From: Prunus persica
Lineage: Eukaryota > Streptophyta > Magnoliopsida > Rosales > Rosaceae
Length of the DNA stretch: 64,000 nucleotides
Direction: 5' to 3'
Assembly: GCF_000346465.2 (NCBI RefSeq)
Contig: NC_034011.1
Location: 26,595,941-26,659,940 of the forward strand
The notes beneath the pieces were generated by a model. That model was not told where the DNA came from and ran no database searches. It worked only from the letters and a program-made list of their open reading frames with translations. Positions 1 to 11,490 of the stretch are shown here, one piece after another; positions within the stretch are counted from its first letter, which is position 1, and the number at the start of each line of letters is the position of its first letter. A program made the translations under genes and the position numbers.

Positions 1-307
1 TTCTGTTTGTTAATCTAGCTAATTAAAAGAAAATGACTGATTAATATCTTGCGAATTTGTCCTACCTACCCACGAATCAAGTTTTGCCATGCTTATAATC
101 CGTGTTTATCCTAAAAGCAAGTATTGATTCCATTCTCTACGTATACAACTCTAATTGGTGAAGTTGATCACTGCACCCAACTCATACAAATGTGTGTTCT
201 ATACATATATATATATATATAATGAATATATTTACCTGAGATCTGTTATTCTTGGGGTTCAATCTTCCACTCCATCTACTTATCTATAAAACTAAATGAT
301 CGACAAC
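1..307. other. AT-rich 3' flank of the first DUF7950 gene
   Basis: No gene seen. The stretch is AT-rich, holds a short (TA)n run near 205-220, and presumably contains the 3' UTR of the minus-strand gene that ends at 308. Confidence 0.6.
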
Positions 308-1195
308 TCAACGGCCCAAAGTGAGGGCAGCCTTAACGTCCAGCCTCCATGCAAATCCTCCACCGTCCATTCTCCACAAATCACAAGGCACCATTCGAGA
401 GTACTTCTCCTTACCCACCATGTATTGCAGCTTTACTTGGCATGTGAACGCCCAATGCGTGTACGGCAACTTCTCTTTTATCGCCAACCACACCGCTATC
501 TCCGATGTGTAATTCCCTTGGCTCACCATCCTCTTAAACGCCCCGTTCAGCCACTGAACCCTATTCTCGCCGTCCGATATAAACCCCGGACACGTGTCTC
601 CCTCCAGATTCCTCATCCTATCTGCGTCCGTACATCTCCCAACCCCAGACGTCCCTTGCACATTCATGCAAGTGCCTGCCACGCACTCCACTGTCACCCA
701 AGACTTCACCATCATCTGCTGCAACTGCATCCCCACCGTCGGATCTGAACAACCACCACCCATGTAACTGCTCAACCACATGGGGAGGCCCTGATCTTCC
801 CCTATGGGAGGATTCTTATTATTATTACTGACCGTATGATCTAAATCGTACCAAGATCCGCCGTCCGTTGAGTGGTCGGTAACAGTACTCTCAGGCAAGA
901 GCTGCAGGGTCCTCACCACGCCATTAGGAGGAGCTGCAAGGTCGTCTTTTGTAATTTCTTGTTCCTTTTTCTTTCTTCTAGTATACCCACTATTGTTCTG
1001 AACCCTAACGTATTTTCTCTTCTTTCTTCCACTTGTCAAAACTGAGTTCTTGTTTCCTGTCGGAGCTGTGGCTCCGGTATCCACCGGTTTCGGTGCGATC
1101 GGCCGAAATCTGAGCATGGTCCGAGTCGTAGTAACTGACTTATCTACCTCCCCACCAGCGCATCTTAGCATCTGCCACCCATCTCCGCCCTCCAT
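308..1195 (-). CDS. DUF7950 domain protein, copy A
   Basis: Single-exon gene of 295 aa. The N-terminal block reads MLRFRPIAPKP. A basic stretch (GRKKRKYVRV) that looks like a nuclear localisation signal follows. The C-terminal half is the conserved domain, with a CPGFISDG motif, a KRMV block and a terminal WRLDVKAALTLG. I recognise this arrangement as the plant DUF7950 family, whose molecular function I do not know. I chose the start at 1195 (MEGGDGWQ) because the paralogue at 3208-4131 starts with the matching MDAGDGWH; an in-frame ATG nine codons upstream (1222) is also possible. The CT-rich tract at 1230-1263 lies in the likely 5' UTR. The gene is one half of a tandem pair whose upstream DNA is also conserved. 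Confidence 0.85.
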   Translation of the reverse strand: MEGGDGWQMLRCAGGEVDKSVTTTRTMLRFRPIAPKPVDTGATAPTGNKNSVLTSGRKKRKYVRVQNNSGYTRRKKKEQEITKDDLAAPPNGVVRTLQLLPESTVTDHSTDGGSWYDLDHTVSNNNKNPPIGEDQGLPMWLSSYMGGGCSDPTVGMQLQQMMVKSWVTVECVAGTCMNVQGTSGVGRCTDADRMRNLEGDTCPGFISDGENRVQWLNGAFKRMVSQGNYTSEIAVWLAIKEKLPYTHWAFTCQVKLQYMVGKEKYSRMVPCDLWRMDGGGFAWRLDVKAALTLGR

Positions 1196-1263
1196 ATCTA
1201 CGCCTCCTCCGATCTTCAACAAATAGCCACCTCTCTCTCTATCTCTTTCTTTCCTTCTCTCTC

Positions 1264-3207
1264 GTCGGAGTGGGAGCTCAAAATGAAGAGATAATTATAT
1301 TAGTAGCGGCGGCTGTTGTAGTCGCCAGTGAGGTGAGGGGGCGTGGAGAAAACAAACACACCACCTGAGTTGCTAGGGCTACCCTACACCCTCCAAAGCA
1401 ACAACGATGGGATTTGATTGGTTAAATCTTTTGGGGTGTGGGGCCCACTGGAAAAGTAGGAACCCCGGATGTAATTGAGATAGGGTCCCACATCTGATCC
1501 AATGAGAAGGCATAAGGTGTCAGGCACTGCCGAAAGGAAAGGTACACGTGGGGCTACCTCGAGCTTAGCGTAGTAATGTTGGCCTTTGGGGAGGTTCGAG
1601 AAATCTTATACGTGGTGGTTTTTCATTCGCAAAGAACATCAAAATTCGGTTTCCCAAATACAACCTCTTAAAGCTTACACGCGAGACGACCTGCGTGAGA
1701 CGCACTCTCGGATGGAAGAGCCCTCACACATCACATATACTACAAAGCAAGGGCAACACGTGAGAGGTATGCGAGTGCAATAGATTAAGTTGTTGCTTTA
1801 TGATGAGGACGCGTGGATGGTCGGATGGCCAAGTGAATCTTTGGGCAAGATATTTGACGTCATACGAGAAAAGCGACAGTTTTATGTTTATTTTATTTTT
1901 TCCATATTAGGAATGAAAATTTTTCTATTATTGGATAACCTTTACTGAGCTTCTGCCACGTGCAATATGCTTCTGTTACAACCATAAAAGACCGACAAAA
2001 TAGTTCTACTTTTGTCGTGTTAAAAATTTACCAATTTGACGTTTCCCAGTGGCTTAACTTTACCCCTCAGTTCCGAATTGTAATTAAGTTTACTATTTAT
2101 ATGAATGATTGAGTCTAGAGTATTATTTAATTATTGGGGCATATAAACTCATATGTTTTTCTTTATTTAATTATTTATATGTTTTTCTTTTTCTAATACG
2201 TAATTAATTCTAAGTTTGCAAGAGGAGGAGAAGAATTGGTTTTGATTTAGTTAGTAAAAGTTTGGAGATGCCTATGTTGAGCGATTGAGCGAGGGAGGGC
2301 ATTACTTTTACTTTATAAGTTGTTTGTACCATTTTAATAATGAGAATAGGACATAACGTGTAGCAAGGAGAAAAAAAGAGAAGAGGACAGAACGTGAAGA
2401 TCAATAAAATAAAATAAAATAACAGCTTTTGGATGTTAACTATCTCATTGGTTGGGTATTAGGGTTTTTATTTATTTTTAATTAGAGTAAATTGAGTTTT
2501 TATTTTAGAATGATGTATCAACTTTTAAATCTCTGAAATTATATTTTAATAAGACTTCATATAGAGAAAGGAAAAAAAAAAAAAAAAAGTAGATCATGAC
2601 TGAGAAAATTAGCTAAAAGAATTCAGGTCCCTTAATAATAAAGCAGGGCTTTTAACTTCCTGTCGTATTTTGTCAAGTTTGAACCACAGGGGTTGGGGGT
2701 CTAGAAGATAATTTCGCAAAATAAGAAAATGTATGATACATTATACATTTTTAGCAAAGAATTAGAATACGGACAATCAAATCAAATCAAATCGGAGTTT
2801 CCTTCAACCCGTCTGGCCGCGTGGCTTAATTTGATAGCAACCCCACCTTGTCCTTTTATTTTTTTTTCTGTGTATTATTGTTTCCTCCTATTTCTTTCCC
2901 TTAATTTTTTTTTTAAAATAATAATAATAAAAGGCCAAAAAGAAAAATCAAGTAATAAAGGTCATTTCTCCTCCTAATTATCCCATATATATATATATAT
3001 TTTAAAGCTTACTAAATTACTAAATTATCTCATATATAAATACCTTAATTCGTACAGTTTGCGGTTTCTTCTGCAACCTCTGTCTCTTACTTACATGTGT
3101 ATAGCTATACGAATACTAGTCAAAAGCTTTAAAGAAGCAAGAATTAATAATATAATAATAATTATTATTATTATACCTGATTTATATCAGCAGTTGTTGA
3201 AGCTCCC
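1264..3207. other. Intergenic DNA: promoter of copy A and 3' flank of copy B
   Basis: No gene recognised. The part nearest copy A (about 1300-1970) carries three CACGTG G-boxes and blocks shared with the promoter of copy B. The rest is AT-rich with a poly-A run near 2573-2588, (TA)n near 2986-3000 and an ATT-rich patch near 3150-3174. Confidence 0.6.
1531..1962 (-). promoter_or_regulatory. G-box-containing upstream region of DUF7950 copy A
   Basis: CACGTG palindromes occur at 1545-1550, 1757-1762 and 1957-1962. Three blocks match the upstream region of copy B in the same order: GGAAAGG followed by CACGTGG near 1531-1552, GGTTCGAGAA followed by ACGTG near 1593-1613, and a 14-bp identity GACGCGTGGATGGT at 1808-1821. 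G-boxes are known sites for bZIP and bHLH factors. A role here is inferred from the conservation between paralogues. Confidence 0.6.
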
Positions 3208-4131
3208 TTAAAGTCCCAAACTAAGCGCAGCCTTGATGTCCAGCCTCCAAGCCAACCCACACTCCATCCTCCACACATCACACGGCACCATTTTTGAGCA
3301 CTTCTCCTTCTGCCACGTGTAGTACTGCACCCTCACCCTGCACGTGAATCCCGGGTACGCATACGGCGGTAGATTCGCCTTCGTCACCAGCCACACTATA
3401 ACCTCCGCCGCCTCCGCCTGCTGCTCCTCACACTGGCTCACCACCATCCTCTTGTAGGCCTGGTTCACCCACTTCACCCTGTTTGAACCGTCTGATATAA
3501 ACCCCGGACACGTGTCCTTCTCTAATATCCTCATTTTCTCCACGTCCGTACAACCTAACCCTCGTACGTCCATGCACGTGTCTGTCACGCTTTCCACCGT
3601 CACCCACGACTCCAAGGCCATCACCCGAGGCACCACGGCCGTCCGATCTGGCCCCGCCGAAACATACTTCTTCCCGACGGACCTGCTCATCTTAGGGTCG
3701 TTCAGGGTCATCCACGTTGGTAGGTCCCGGTTATCCCGGATTTTCGCAACCGTAGGATCTATACTACACCAAGATCCAGTACCTGGAAAACCTTGAAAGT
3801 CTGTTTTTTCCGGCATCAGCTGAAGAGTGACGATGGCCGAGTCCAAGGAGACTTTCGGCGTCTCTTCTTCCGCTGAAGAGCTAGTGTTAATTAATCTCCT
3901 GCCGCTGCCGCTATTATTATTAATCTTCCCAACCCTAATGTACTTCCTCTTCACTCTCTTGCTGGTCAAATGTGGGCTCTTTTTGTCCGGCGAAATCGGA
4001 CCGGAAGAAGACCCTACGGCCGCTGGTTTTGGAGCGATCGGCCGGAATCTGAGCATCATCCGGTTGATTATCGTCTTATCTTGCGCAAGACTCTCGCCGC
4101 CTGCCACGTGCCAACCATCTCCAGCGTCCAT
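3208..4131 (-). CDS. DUF7950 domain protein, copy B
   Basis: Single-exon gene of 307 aa, paralogous to the copy at 308-1195 and in the same orientation. It has the same order of parts: MDAGDGWH start, MLRFRPIAPKP, a basic RVKRKYIRVGK stretch, then the domain with CPGFISDGSNRVKW and WRLDIKAALSLG at the end. The frame stays open upstream to 4449, but those residues are translated from a CT/TCTG microsatellite and promoter DNA, so I place the start at 4131. Copy B has low-complexity Ser/Asn stretches in the linker that copy A lacks. Molecular function is unknown; a nuclear location is suggested only by the basic stretch. Confidence 0.85.
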   Translation of the reverse strand: MDAGDGWHVAGGESLAQDKTIINRMMLRFRPIAPKPAAVGSSSGPISPDKKSPHLTSKRVKRKYIRVGKINNNSGSGRRLINTSSSAEEETPKVSLDSAIVTLQLMPEKTDFQGFPGTGSWCSIDPTVAKIRDNRDLPTWMTLNDPKMSRSVGKKYVSAGPDRTAVVPRVMALESWVTVESVTDTCMDVRGLGCTDVEKMRILEKDTCPGFISDGSNRVKWVNQAYKRMVVSQCEEQQAEAAEVIVWLVTKANLPPYAYPGFTCRVRVQYYTWQKEKCSKMVPCDVWRMECGLAWRLDIKAALSLGL

Positions 4132-4182
4132 CCACCCTCTTGGCAAGATCTTCCTCTCCTTGCCCTTGGCTTGGATGCCTGA

Positions 4183-4256
4183 TCTCTGTCTGTCTGTCTG
4201 TCTGTCTCCCTTTCTCTCTCTTTCACTCTCTCTTTCTCTCTCTATCTCTCTCTCTA
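4183..4256. repeat. TCTG/CT microsatellite in the 5' leader of DUF7950 copy B
   Basis: A (TCTG)n run passes into an imperfect CT tract about 50-125 bp upstream of the start codon. CT/GA-rich leaders are common in plant genes. It also creates the spurious open N-terminal extension. Confidence 0.8.
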
Positions 4257-4315
4257 GTCTCCGGGAGCTGAAGCGATAATCATAGCAGGAGCGTGGTGGC
4301 TGGGTGAGGAACCAC

Positions 4316-4798
4316 CACGTGTCTAGGGCACCACTCCAACAGTGCTGAGAACCCATTGGCTGATTCGTCTGACGCGGGGCCCACCTAAAGTTGGCGTATC
4401 CTGGAGGAGTAATTGAGTTCTGTGTTTTGGGGGCCCACGTGTTGGCCAACCAAGTATGGGAGGGTGTGAAGCACTCTTGAAAAAGGAAAGGAGGGACACG
4501 TGGAGTTTTGTTAAGGAGAAAGTATCATTTTCTCTCCTACTCAAGTGGAAATGGGTTTCTACTTTCTATTAAGAAAGGTTCGAGAATATGCACACGTGTT
4601 TCCACGAGATTAGACAAAACAAGTAAGATCGGCTTTCAAAGAGGGTTGGGGAATGGAATGTAGGTGCCACGGTGGCCCTGCAGCGCGTCAACTGCAGCCC
4701 AGGATATTGGTTAAACAGTGCGACTTGATTGCAGGAGTGGTCGGGGTGGACCACAGACCTTTTCCTTCAATCCATGAACATATCGACGCGTGGATGGT
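4316..4798 (-). promoter_or_regulatory. G-box cluster upstream of DUF7950 copy B
   Basis: CACGTG occurs at 4316-4321, 4436-4441, 4497-4502 and 4593-4598. The blocks shared with copy A lie at about 4480-4503 (GGAAAGG then CACGTGG), 4577-4598 (GGTTCGAGAA then CACGTG) and 4785-4798 (GACGCGTGGATGGT). Their distances from the ATG are about 366, 443 and 654 bp, against about 350, 396 and 613 bp in copy A. Confidence 0.6.
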
Positions 4799-4799
4799 T

Positions 4800-5933
4800 T
4801 GAGACGATGGCATTGTCAGCCAAATTATTTTAAATATCTTATTAACGCCACATCTTAGTTTTTATTGGCCTAAGTGAACCGTCAAATGTTTCTACTTCTA
4901 CTTATTATATTGACCACTCACGAATAATTTTACTTCCAGGTGTTAAAAGCTCTTGACGTAGTGGTGCATCCTTTGTAAATATTATTAGAATAATGAGCAA
5001 ATCTTTAGAGGGTCTTTTGACGTTAACTGTTCTACATGTTATCTAGTGGTACATTACTTGTCAATATTAGAAGAAATCTCAAATCCGAATCGAAGAGTTA
5101 CTCTTGATAAAAAAGAAAATGACAGTGTTAGCGAATGAGATTCATAATTGTGATGAGGGTTATGAGTCAGCGTCAATTGCAGGATTTCTTTTATAAACAA
5201 AAGTGAACACTGAATCCATAATCTGGCCCTTATCTAATATCTAAGTTTTGTTGATGAGCTGATTGGAGTATATGGCGAGTAAGGGCCTGACAAGAGTTGG
5301 GCTGCACTATAAAGTAGAGAGCCCATAACAGGACGTTTTCATCAAAACTCGCAGATTCATTCTATTCTATTGTTGTTACTTGGTTCTTCCAATATATCGG
5401 ACGCAACATCACTCCGTCATAACAGTGACCCAAGCTAGACTCTCAAAACTACTCCAAAATAGCTAGTAGTGGTTGGTTGGCAGAACGAGGGTGGGATGAA
5501 CTGTAAGCCCAAACATCACTCTACGAGTCTTGATTTACGTGCAAGTTGTGCGACGGCTCATGCGACTAGACTAGAGTCTGATAACATAGATGTTTCACCC
5601 CATTGCCAATGCCATCGTAGATTCGTAGAAACCAAGTAACTAACAAACTAGTTATACATTTTGAAGACGATAATCCAAAAAGGAGAAATATAATTTGGCA
5701 CTTGAAGAAAATTAACAAAATTCACATGCCCAAGAAAATAAATAAATATTCCATATGTATGAGGAAGCTTATTATATCTCTTAAAATGACACTCTCAAGG
5801 GTCACTCCATCACCAATTACTGATTTCAACCAATTTGACATGCCAAGAAAACCTTGATTACAATGTGAAAAAAATTATTTCCAAAATAGGTGGTCCTCCC
5901 AGAAGCAAAACAGTGAAACAAACCAACGTAAGG
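4800..5933. other. Intergenic DNA
   Basis: AT-rich with no recognisable gene, tRNA or transposon end. The last part probably holds the 3' UTR of cytochrome c1. Confidence 0.5.
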
Positions 5934-8286
5934 CTAGTTCACAACATCAAGAACCAGCTTGCGGGACTTGAGAACTGACCACTTCAATCGCCGGTAGTAA
6001 GCTGCTTGAAGTAGCGCAAGAGAGAGAACAAAAATCCATTTGAATCCCATCTGCATTTTTAGGACACACGTCATGTTAGAACTAAAGTAACTTCACCATT
6101 GTCAATCAGGGAAAAACGGCTTAAATGCAAGCATACCAATTTTCTCTCTTCCATTTCTGGTTCCGCGGCCCATGTCAAGAACGACACAACATCTTTCCCC
6201 ATCTGCAACATAATATTATGGAATCGTTTGAGCAACCCTTTAAATATAACACACCCCTCACGTAATATATGCATATACTTATATCGTAAACCAACCTGAG
6301 CCTCAGTTGCAGGAGTACCATCTTCGTACTCAACAGCACCATCGTTAAGCATTTTAGGCATAGCAATAGCTCCCCCAGGGAAGTAAGGGTTATAGTGCAG
6401 ACCCTCACGGATCTACAAAACCAGATAATAAAGTTTCAGGTTATAGGAATTACAGCACATCGCCTCCATTGGACAGAACCATAAACTATGTGGACACCAG
6501 ACATAATTTTTCGTTGAATGGAACTAAACTCCGAGATGAGGTTCACCTTTCAAAATTTCAAATATCATTTAGTTATAACATTGATTAATACAATTACCAG
6601 AGAAGCAACAAATCGACAGTACAGGGACTGCAGGGCCTACAAGCTTATTAAATGGTGTTTCCATTTAGTCACACTCCAATTGATAAGAAATTATTTGTGT
6701 TCATGTCCCCAATAAAAGCTGTTGGATGAATTCAAAAGGCAAAGTTATGCAGTACAAAAGCACAAATACCATCATATGAAAGGTATTTGCAGCTTTTGGC
6801 CAATCTCAGTTCACACAGCATTCATAAAAGCTAAATAAACATTTTGTGGAAATCATATAAAATCAGGATAGTACAAATTCATATAAAAATGTAAACCTTC
6901 ATATCCACATTTGTTTTCTTTTTCAGAATAAAACCAAGAATAGAAATTACCGAAACACCAGCTGGAGGATCATGGTAACCAGTGAGAAGGGCAAATACAT
7001 AATTCTGACCATTGTGACGAGCCTGAAAGGACATGGGTGAGATATTTCCAGGGTACATAAAAAATATAAATTATAGAGAATTCATCAACAGAAGATTGAA
7101 AGTACCTTTGTAATAAGACTTAAATCTGGAGGATATGCCCCGCCATTAGCAAACCTAGCAGCCTGCTCATTTGCATATGGCTGCGGGAATCGATCACTAA
7201 GTTTACCAGGGCGAGTAAACATCTCACCCTCATCATTAGGACCATCAACTACCTCAATCTCAGCTGCCATAGCCTTTGTCTCCTCTTCTGTATATGCAAC
7301 TCCCACCAAATCACGGTAAGATATTAAAGACATGGAATGGCAGGATGCACAGACTTGTGTGTAAACCTGATGACCGCGACGAATCCTGCTCAAGTAGAAT
7401 GGAACTTAAATCATCAAGCAACGATATCAAGATATAGCATTTCAGATACCAAATAAAAACAGCATTATTGCTTTAGGGCACTAGAGTATGGTTGAAAAGC
7501 TGAAGGCTGAAGATATACACCCAAATATTTAGTACAAACTAACTAAGCTCAATACACTAAAAAAATTTGATTCCTTTGAGCTCAGTGGCATACTGTGAAA
7601 CAACTTGTATTCAAATAAATAATTGAACACACACACACACACACACGTGTTATGGATTCTGTTTGAACTCACGAAGCATGATCGTATGAGCTAAGGATTC
7701 CCTGGTGAGGCCAGGGGTAGTTTGGGCACTCTAATCCATGTTCGGCCTCATCAGCAGATGCTACAGTTGCAAAACTTAGGAGTCCGGAAACACCTGCTCC
7801 AAGGAGAGCAAGTGCTCTGAGGGACCTTACCCCAGCAGACCCAGCATCGTCTTTCTTATGTAATAGGGAAGACAAAAATGGAGGGGCCTGCAATTGGTAA
7901 TATACAACAACCATTATTATGTTAATTTAGAACAAAACTTTATGAAAGTTCCACCAAGGAAAAAGTAAAGAGACTCAAGTTGGTATCAAATCAATCTTCT
8001 AAGTTCTCGAGTGTAGAATATCAACATAAATGATCGTTTTCCTTCTCTTTAAAAAATGTGAATGGCACTTACTCTAAGAAGCATACATAACTGAAAGTTG
8101 TACTAACATTAGCCTATAATTTCTGGATATTATCATAAAGTTCCAATCAAGTAACGTAGACCACCAGGACTGGAACGGTGGAAACCCCAAGAGAAAAATA
8201 AAGATAAGTGGAGGGAAGAAGATTCTCACAGTAGATTGAGACTGAAGTTTCCTCCTCAATAACTGGTGGATCGCTCCTCCAGCCAT
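5934..8286 (-). CDS. CYC1: Cytochrome c1, mitochondrial complex III subunit
   Basis: Seven coding exons: 8286-8230, 7887-7673, 7385-7106, 7022-6951, 6412-6296, 6202-6137 and 6050-5934, giving 307 aa with consistent phases. The protein passes electrons from the Rieske protein to cytochrome c in the inner mitochondrial membrane. The N-terminus is a bipartite presequence (basic segment, then [21 protein letters not shown]). The mature part starts near [10 protein letters not shown]. The haem-binding CASCH motif is at residues 103-107, and the likely axial Met is in AIAMPKML (about residue 226). A C-terminal membrane anchor ([15 protein letters not shown]) is followed by a basic tail. Length and order fit the family. 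A likely 5' UTR intron (about 8301-8812) precedes the start codon. Confidence 0.96.
7627..7646. repeat. (CA)n microsatellite in a CYC1 intron
   Basis: About ten CA units just inside the second coding intron, close to the donor at 7672. It is likely to vary in length. Confidence 0.85.
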
Positions 8287-8300
8287 TTCAGTCAATATTC

Positions 8301-8812
8301 CTGTCAAGTACCAAAAGCATAAAAATAAAAAATAAAATAAAAAAATTGAACAACTCATTGGTTAATAAAACCTCCAAAATGATTAATTTGTTCCTACCTA
8401 TATACTGAAAAATGGAGGTAGACGGAGATAAAAAAGGTTTTATTCATTCAACTGCTTACACTAACCAAATAACGATAGCAACAAGTATAATTTTATAAAC
8501 ATTCGAAAACGCATTACTGTGATTGAAAACCATATGGGAAACAACCGCAAAATACATCATCCAAAAAGAATCAGCGGGCAAATAAAAAGGTCAGTCCTTC
8601 CTGCAAACCGTAAGCTTATCTTACTAATACTCCTAATCGGGTAACATTTCTTGATTGGAACAGTCAGAAAGTTAAAATTTTGATTGGCACAACAGATAGA
8701 AAAGCACAAATATATACAGATATGAACCCTAAGTCGAGAGGAGAGCATAGATCTGAGGAGGGTTGAGGGAATTAGAAAATGAGAGTAAAAGCGAGGGATA
8801 GAAGGAACTCAC
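8301..8812 (-). other. Probable 5' UTR intron of CYC1
   Basis: On the minus strand an acceptor (TTGACAG then GAATATTG) lies 14 bp upstream of the ATG. A good donor (CCACT then GTGAGTTCC) lies about 510 bp further upstream. Leader introns are common in plant genes for mitochondrial proteins. Inferred from splice signals only. Confidence 0.5.
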
Positions 8813-9007
8813 AGTGGGACAGCGATGGGCTCTGAGATTGAAAGGTCAAGGAGCTGCCGCAGCTCAGGGATCCAAACGAAGAAGAGGAAGAAGAGGAAGA
8901 TGAAGCAGCTGAGGACCAAGGAATAGTTCGTTGTGCGCGAGACAAAATGGGGAACTACCCCTTTTACAGCACCTCTCTAATCTTTTTCGTTGAACCGTGA
9001 TAGGTTC

Positions 9008-9076
9008 TGGGCTAATGGTGGGCTAAAGAGAGCCCACAGCTGGGACCCACCCGGGTTTCAGTTTTTGGGTTGGGCT
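9008..9076 (-). promoter_or_regulatory. Cluster of four site II (TGGGCT) elements upstream of CYC1
   Basis: TGGGCT occurs at 9008-9013, 9019-9024 and 9071-9076, and its complement AGCCCA at 9031-9036. Site II elements (TGGGCC/T) are known TCP-factor sites in promoters of plant cytochrome and respiratory-chain genes. Position and density fit a CYC1 promoter. Confidence 0.65.
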
Positions 9077-9079
9077 TTC

Positions 9080-9857
9080 TCAATTCCACTTCCTCAGCTG
9101 AGGTTGATACCGAGCCACGCTTTCTGTTTTTTCGGCCATAGGCCTAGTTTTCTTTTGAGATAGGGTCCTTTTCGAATTCTAACACAAATTAATGCTTGAA
9201 TGGTATATATGATATATTGCATAGATTAAGGGTTTGACTCAACTGTTTAGTCATTGTTCATTGTTTTTTTTTTTCTGACAAGAAGTCATTCTTATTCTGA
9301 AAATTTCATTCCATAAGCATTATTAATTCATTTATGCAGCTCTTCCGACCAACTAGATCCACACATAAGGGGGGCAGTGGGAGTTGTTTTATGTTATTAG
9401 GTTCGGTGTGGATTGTTTTCATTTCTTTTTATTGCAAGTGAGAGTTTAAATTGTTTTAAATAAATCTAATTTACGTAGAGGGGATTCGAATTTGAGTGCA
9501 AGGGTGCAAGTTCACCATCATGGCCTATTTATTGTTTCATTTGTTTCGATATAATGGAATAACTTCCTATTAGATAGGTTAACAGATAATCATATTCGAA
9601 AAAATAACAACACATGTGAATGTTGTCATAGATTTGCAAATACAATTAGTAATTTTAATTTGTTCTTATGGACTACAAAATTATAGATATACAAATAGAA
9701 AATAGATGTTTTCAACTAGGAATATCATTTAAAGAAATATTTTTTTGATATACTATTGGGGGTTAAAAAAGCATTAAAAATTTAACCTAAGTCAGGAAAA
9801 TAAAAATATTTAAATAAATAATTAAATTAAATTAAATTCTAAAAAATAAATAACGCC
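9080..9857. other. AT-rich intergenic DNA at the left edge of the repeat island
   Basis: No gene recognised. AT-rich with short homopolymer tracts. It ends at the GCCTAGGC-type element at 9858. Confidence 0.5.
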
Positions 9858-9880
9858 CAGACCCGCCTAGGCGGATTTTT
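9855..9880. repeat. GCCTAGGC-type palindromic repeat, short copy
   Basis: CCGCCTAGGCGG followed by a T-rich run, the same core and tail seen near 14.7, 14.9, 15.0, 15.2, 17.3 and 20.2 kb. It sits immediately upstream of the kinase fragment. Confidence 0.6.
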
Positions 9881-10469
9881 ATTTATTTATTTTTCCTGAT
9901 GATTCAATCCCCAAAGCTCCTGAACATAGCTTTGCCTACACGAAGAAAACTATCGAACGAGCTTTTGGCCGCAAGCTCCCGGAGAGTTTTGATAATTTTG
10001 AAGAGAAACCAGTAGCATCTAGAAGTATTGCTCAAGTGCATGAAGCTGGCCAACAGGTGAAGCCCATAGTAGTTGCCGTAAAGGTTAGGCATCCTGGTGT
10101 TTGTGAATCGATTAGGAGAGATTTTGTTACAATCAATCTGGTAGCAAAAATTTCAAACTTCATTCCTGCTTTAAAGTGGTGGAGATTGGATGAGAGTGTG
10201 CAGCACTTTGCAGTTTTTATCATGTCTCAAGTTGATCTTGCAAGGGAAGCTGCCAATTTGTGCATCCTGCTGTTTTGGTGGAAACTTATGAACAAGGGGA
10301 ATGTGTCGATGATCTTGAAGGGGATGATCGGATTCAATCTGTGCTTGCTCACATTGTGACGCATGTTTGTACCATAACTGACCGAGCAACTAGCTAGGCT
10401 AGATCATTCGAGTGCCATGCTTTGAGAGGTCATCACCTTAGCCAAAGAAGCATCATCACAAATCACAAC

Positions 10470-10875
10470 TCTAAGCAAAGCAAGAGGAGTCCCACATCGG
10501 AAAACTACAAGAGATGGAGACTCCCCCTCAACTATAAAAGAAGACTGCTCTTTCCTTAGAAGGGGATCCTGGCCTTGGACCTAGACCCTTAGGCCTTGGA
10601 CTCTCTCTTCTGGATCCATCTCTGGGCTGGGCTTCTCACTTGTTATCTTTATATTTGGGTCTAATCCCCTTGTACAAATGTAAACAAACATTATCATAAT
10701 GAGAACACCCTTCTCCGTGGACGTAGCCCATCATTCGGGTGAACCACGTATATCTTGTCTTTTATATGTTTATCGTTTGCCCAAATCCTCACACACTTGG
10801 TGAAGGTCCTCACCTTCATCCATCATCTATCACACCTCATCACTAAGTTGGACTCAATATTGGCCTAACCATTTT
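10470..10875 (+). mobile_element. Solo-LTR or TRIM-like LTR sequence
   Basis: The order of parts matches plant LTRs: AGTCCCACATCGGAAAAC, a TATA box (ACTATAAAAG), then CCGTGGACGTAGCCC and GGGTGAACCACGTATATC typical of the R/U5 region. No coding region, primer-binding site or second LTR is visible, so a solo LTR or a TRIM remnant is most likely. I could not fix the target-site duplication. It interrupts the ABC1 kinase fragment. Confidence 0.55.
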
Positions 10876-11447
10876 GAGCACAAACAACGCACGCACTTTT
10901 GAAGATGCTCCTGGACCTGGTAACATATATACACCTTTGATGTTGCTTGCAATGCATTTATGCTTTTGGACTATTTTGTTTGAATTGTGTTTAAATCTTT
11001 TAAGTATCTTGTTGTGTCTTAAAGTTTGTGAATTATACCAGTTGATATTCCTGAATGTGGTATGAATACATAACAAATCCAAAAAATATACATATAAAAA
11101 AAGCTACTATCTTTCTAATATCTTATCCCTACATGGTTGATTTTTTCTCTCTCTATTGTTCTATCTTCCACCATCTCCTCTCTAAAAATGGGCAAGTAAT
11201 TCACCTTCAAAGGTTTTGCCTTATTAGTTTTTCCTTAATAGTTCTGGAGATCCGTTGCATTCATCTTGTTTGGGTGTTCCTTATTAAATAAGTTGCAAGT
11301 TTGATATTTGCCCTTTAAATTCCTCTTTATGCTAAGATTATGCAAAGAAAGAATTTCATATTAATTAGAATGCTTTTCAATCCAACTTCCTCTGGTAATA
11401 CTTTCTTGTCTCAAAGCCTGAATTTTGTCATGCACAATTGAAATATG

Positions 11448-11449
<2 letters not shown>

Positions 11450-11489
<40 letters not shown>
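11450..11489. repeat. (TG)n microsatellite
   Basis: A short AT run followed by about 15 TG units inside the disrupted kinase region. Confidence 0.9.

Positions 11490-11490
<1 letters not shown>

Noticed and set aside
296..748. 150-codon plus-strand frame overlapping DUF7950 copy A
   Set aside because: Antisense to the real gene, no recognisable domain.
3827..4279. 150-codon plus-strand frame overlapping DUF7950 copy B
   Set aside because: Antisense to a well-supported gene, low-complexity leucine and serine runs produced by the CT repeat.
4132..4449. N-terminal extension of DUF7950 copy B
   Set aside because: Encoded by microsatellite and promoter DNA and absent from the paralogue.
9480..9540. 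tRNA-like GATTCGAATTT segment
   Set aside because: No cloverleaf can be formed around it; no tRNA or rRNA gene was found in the window.
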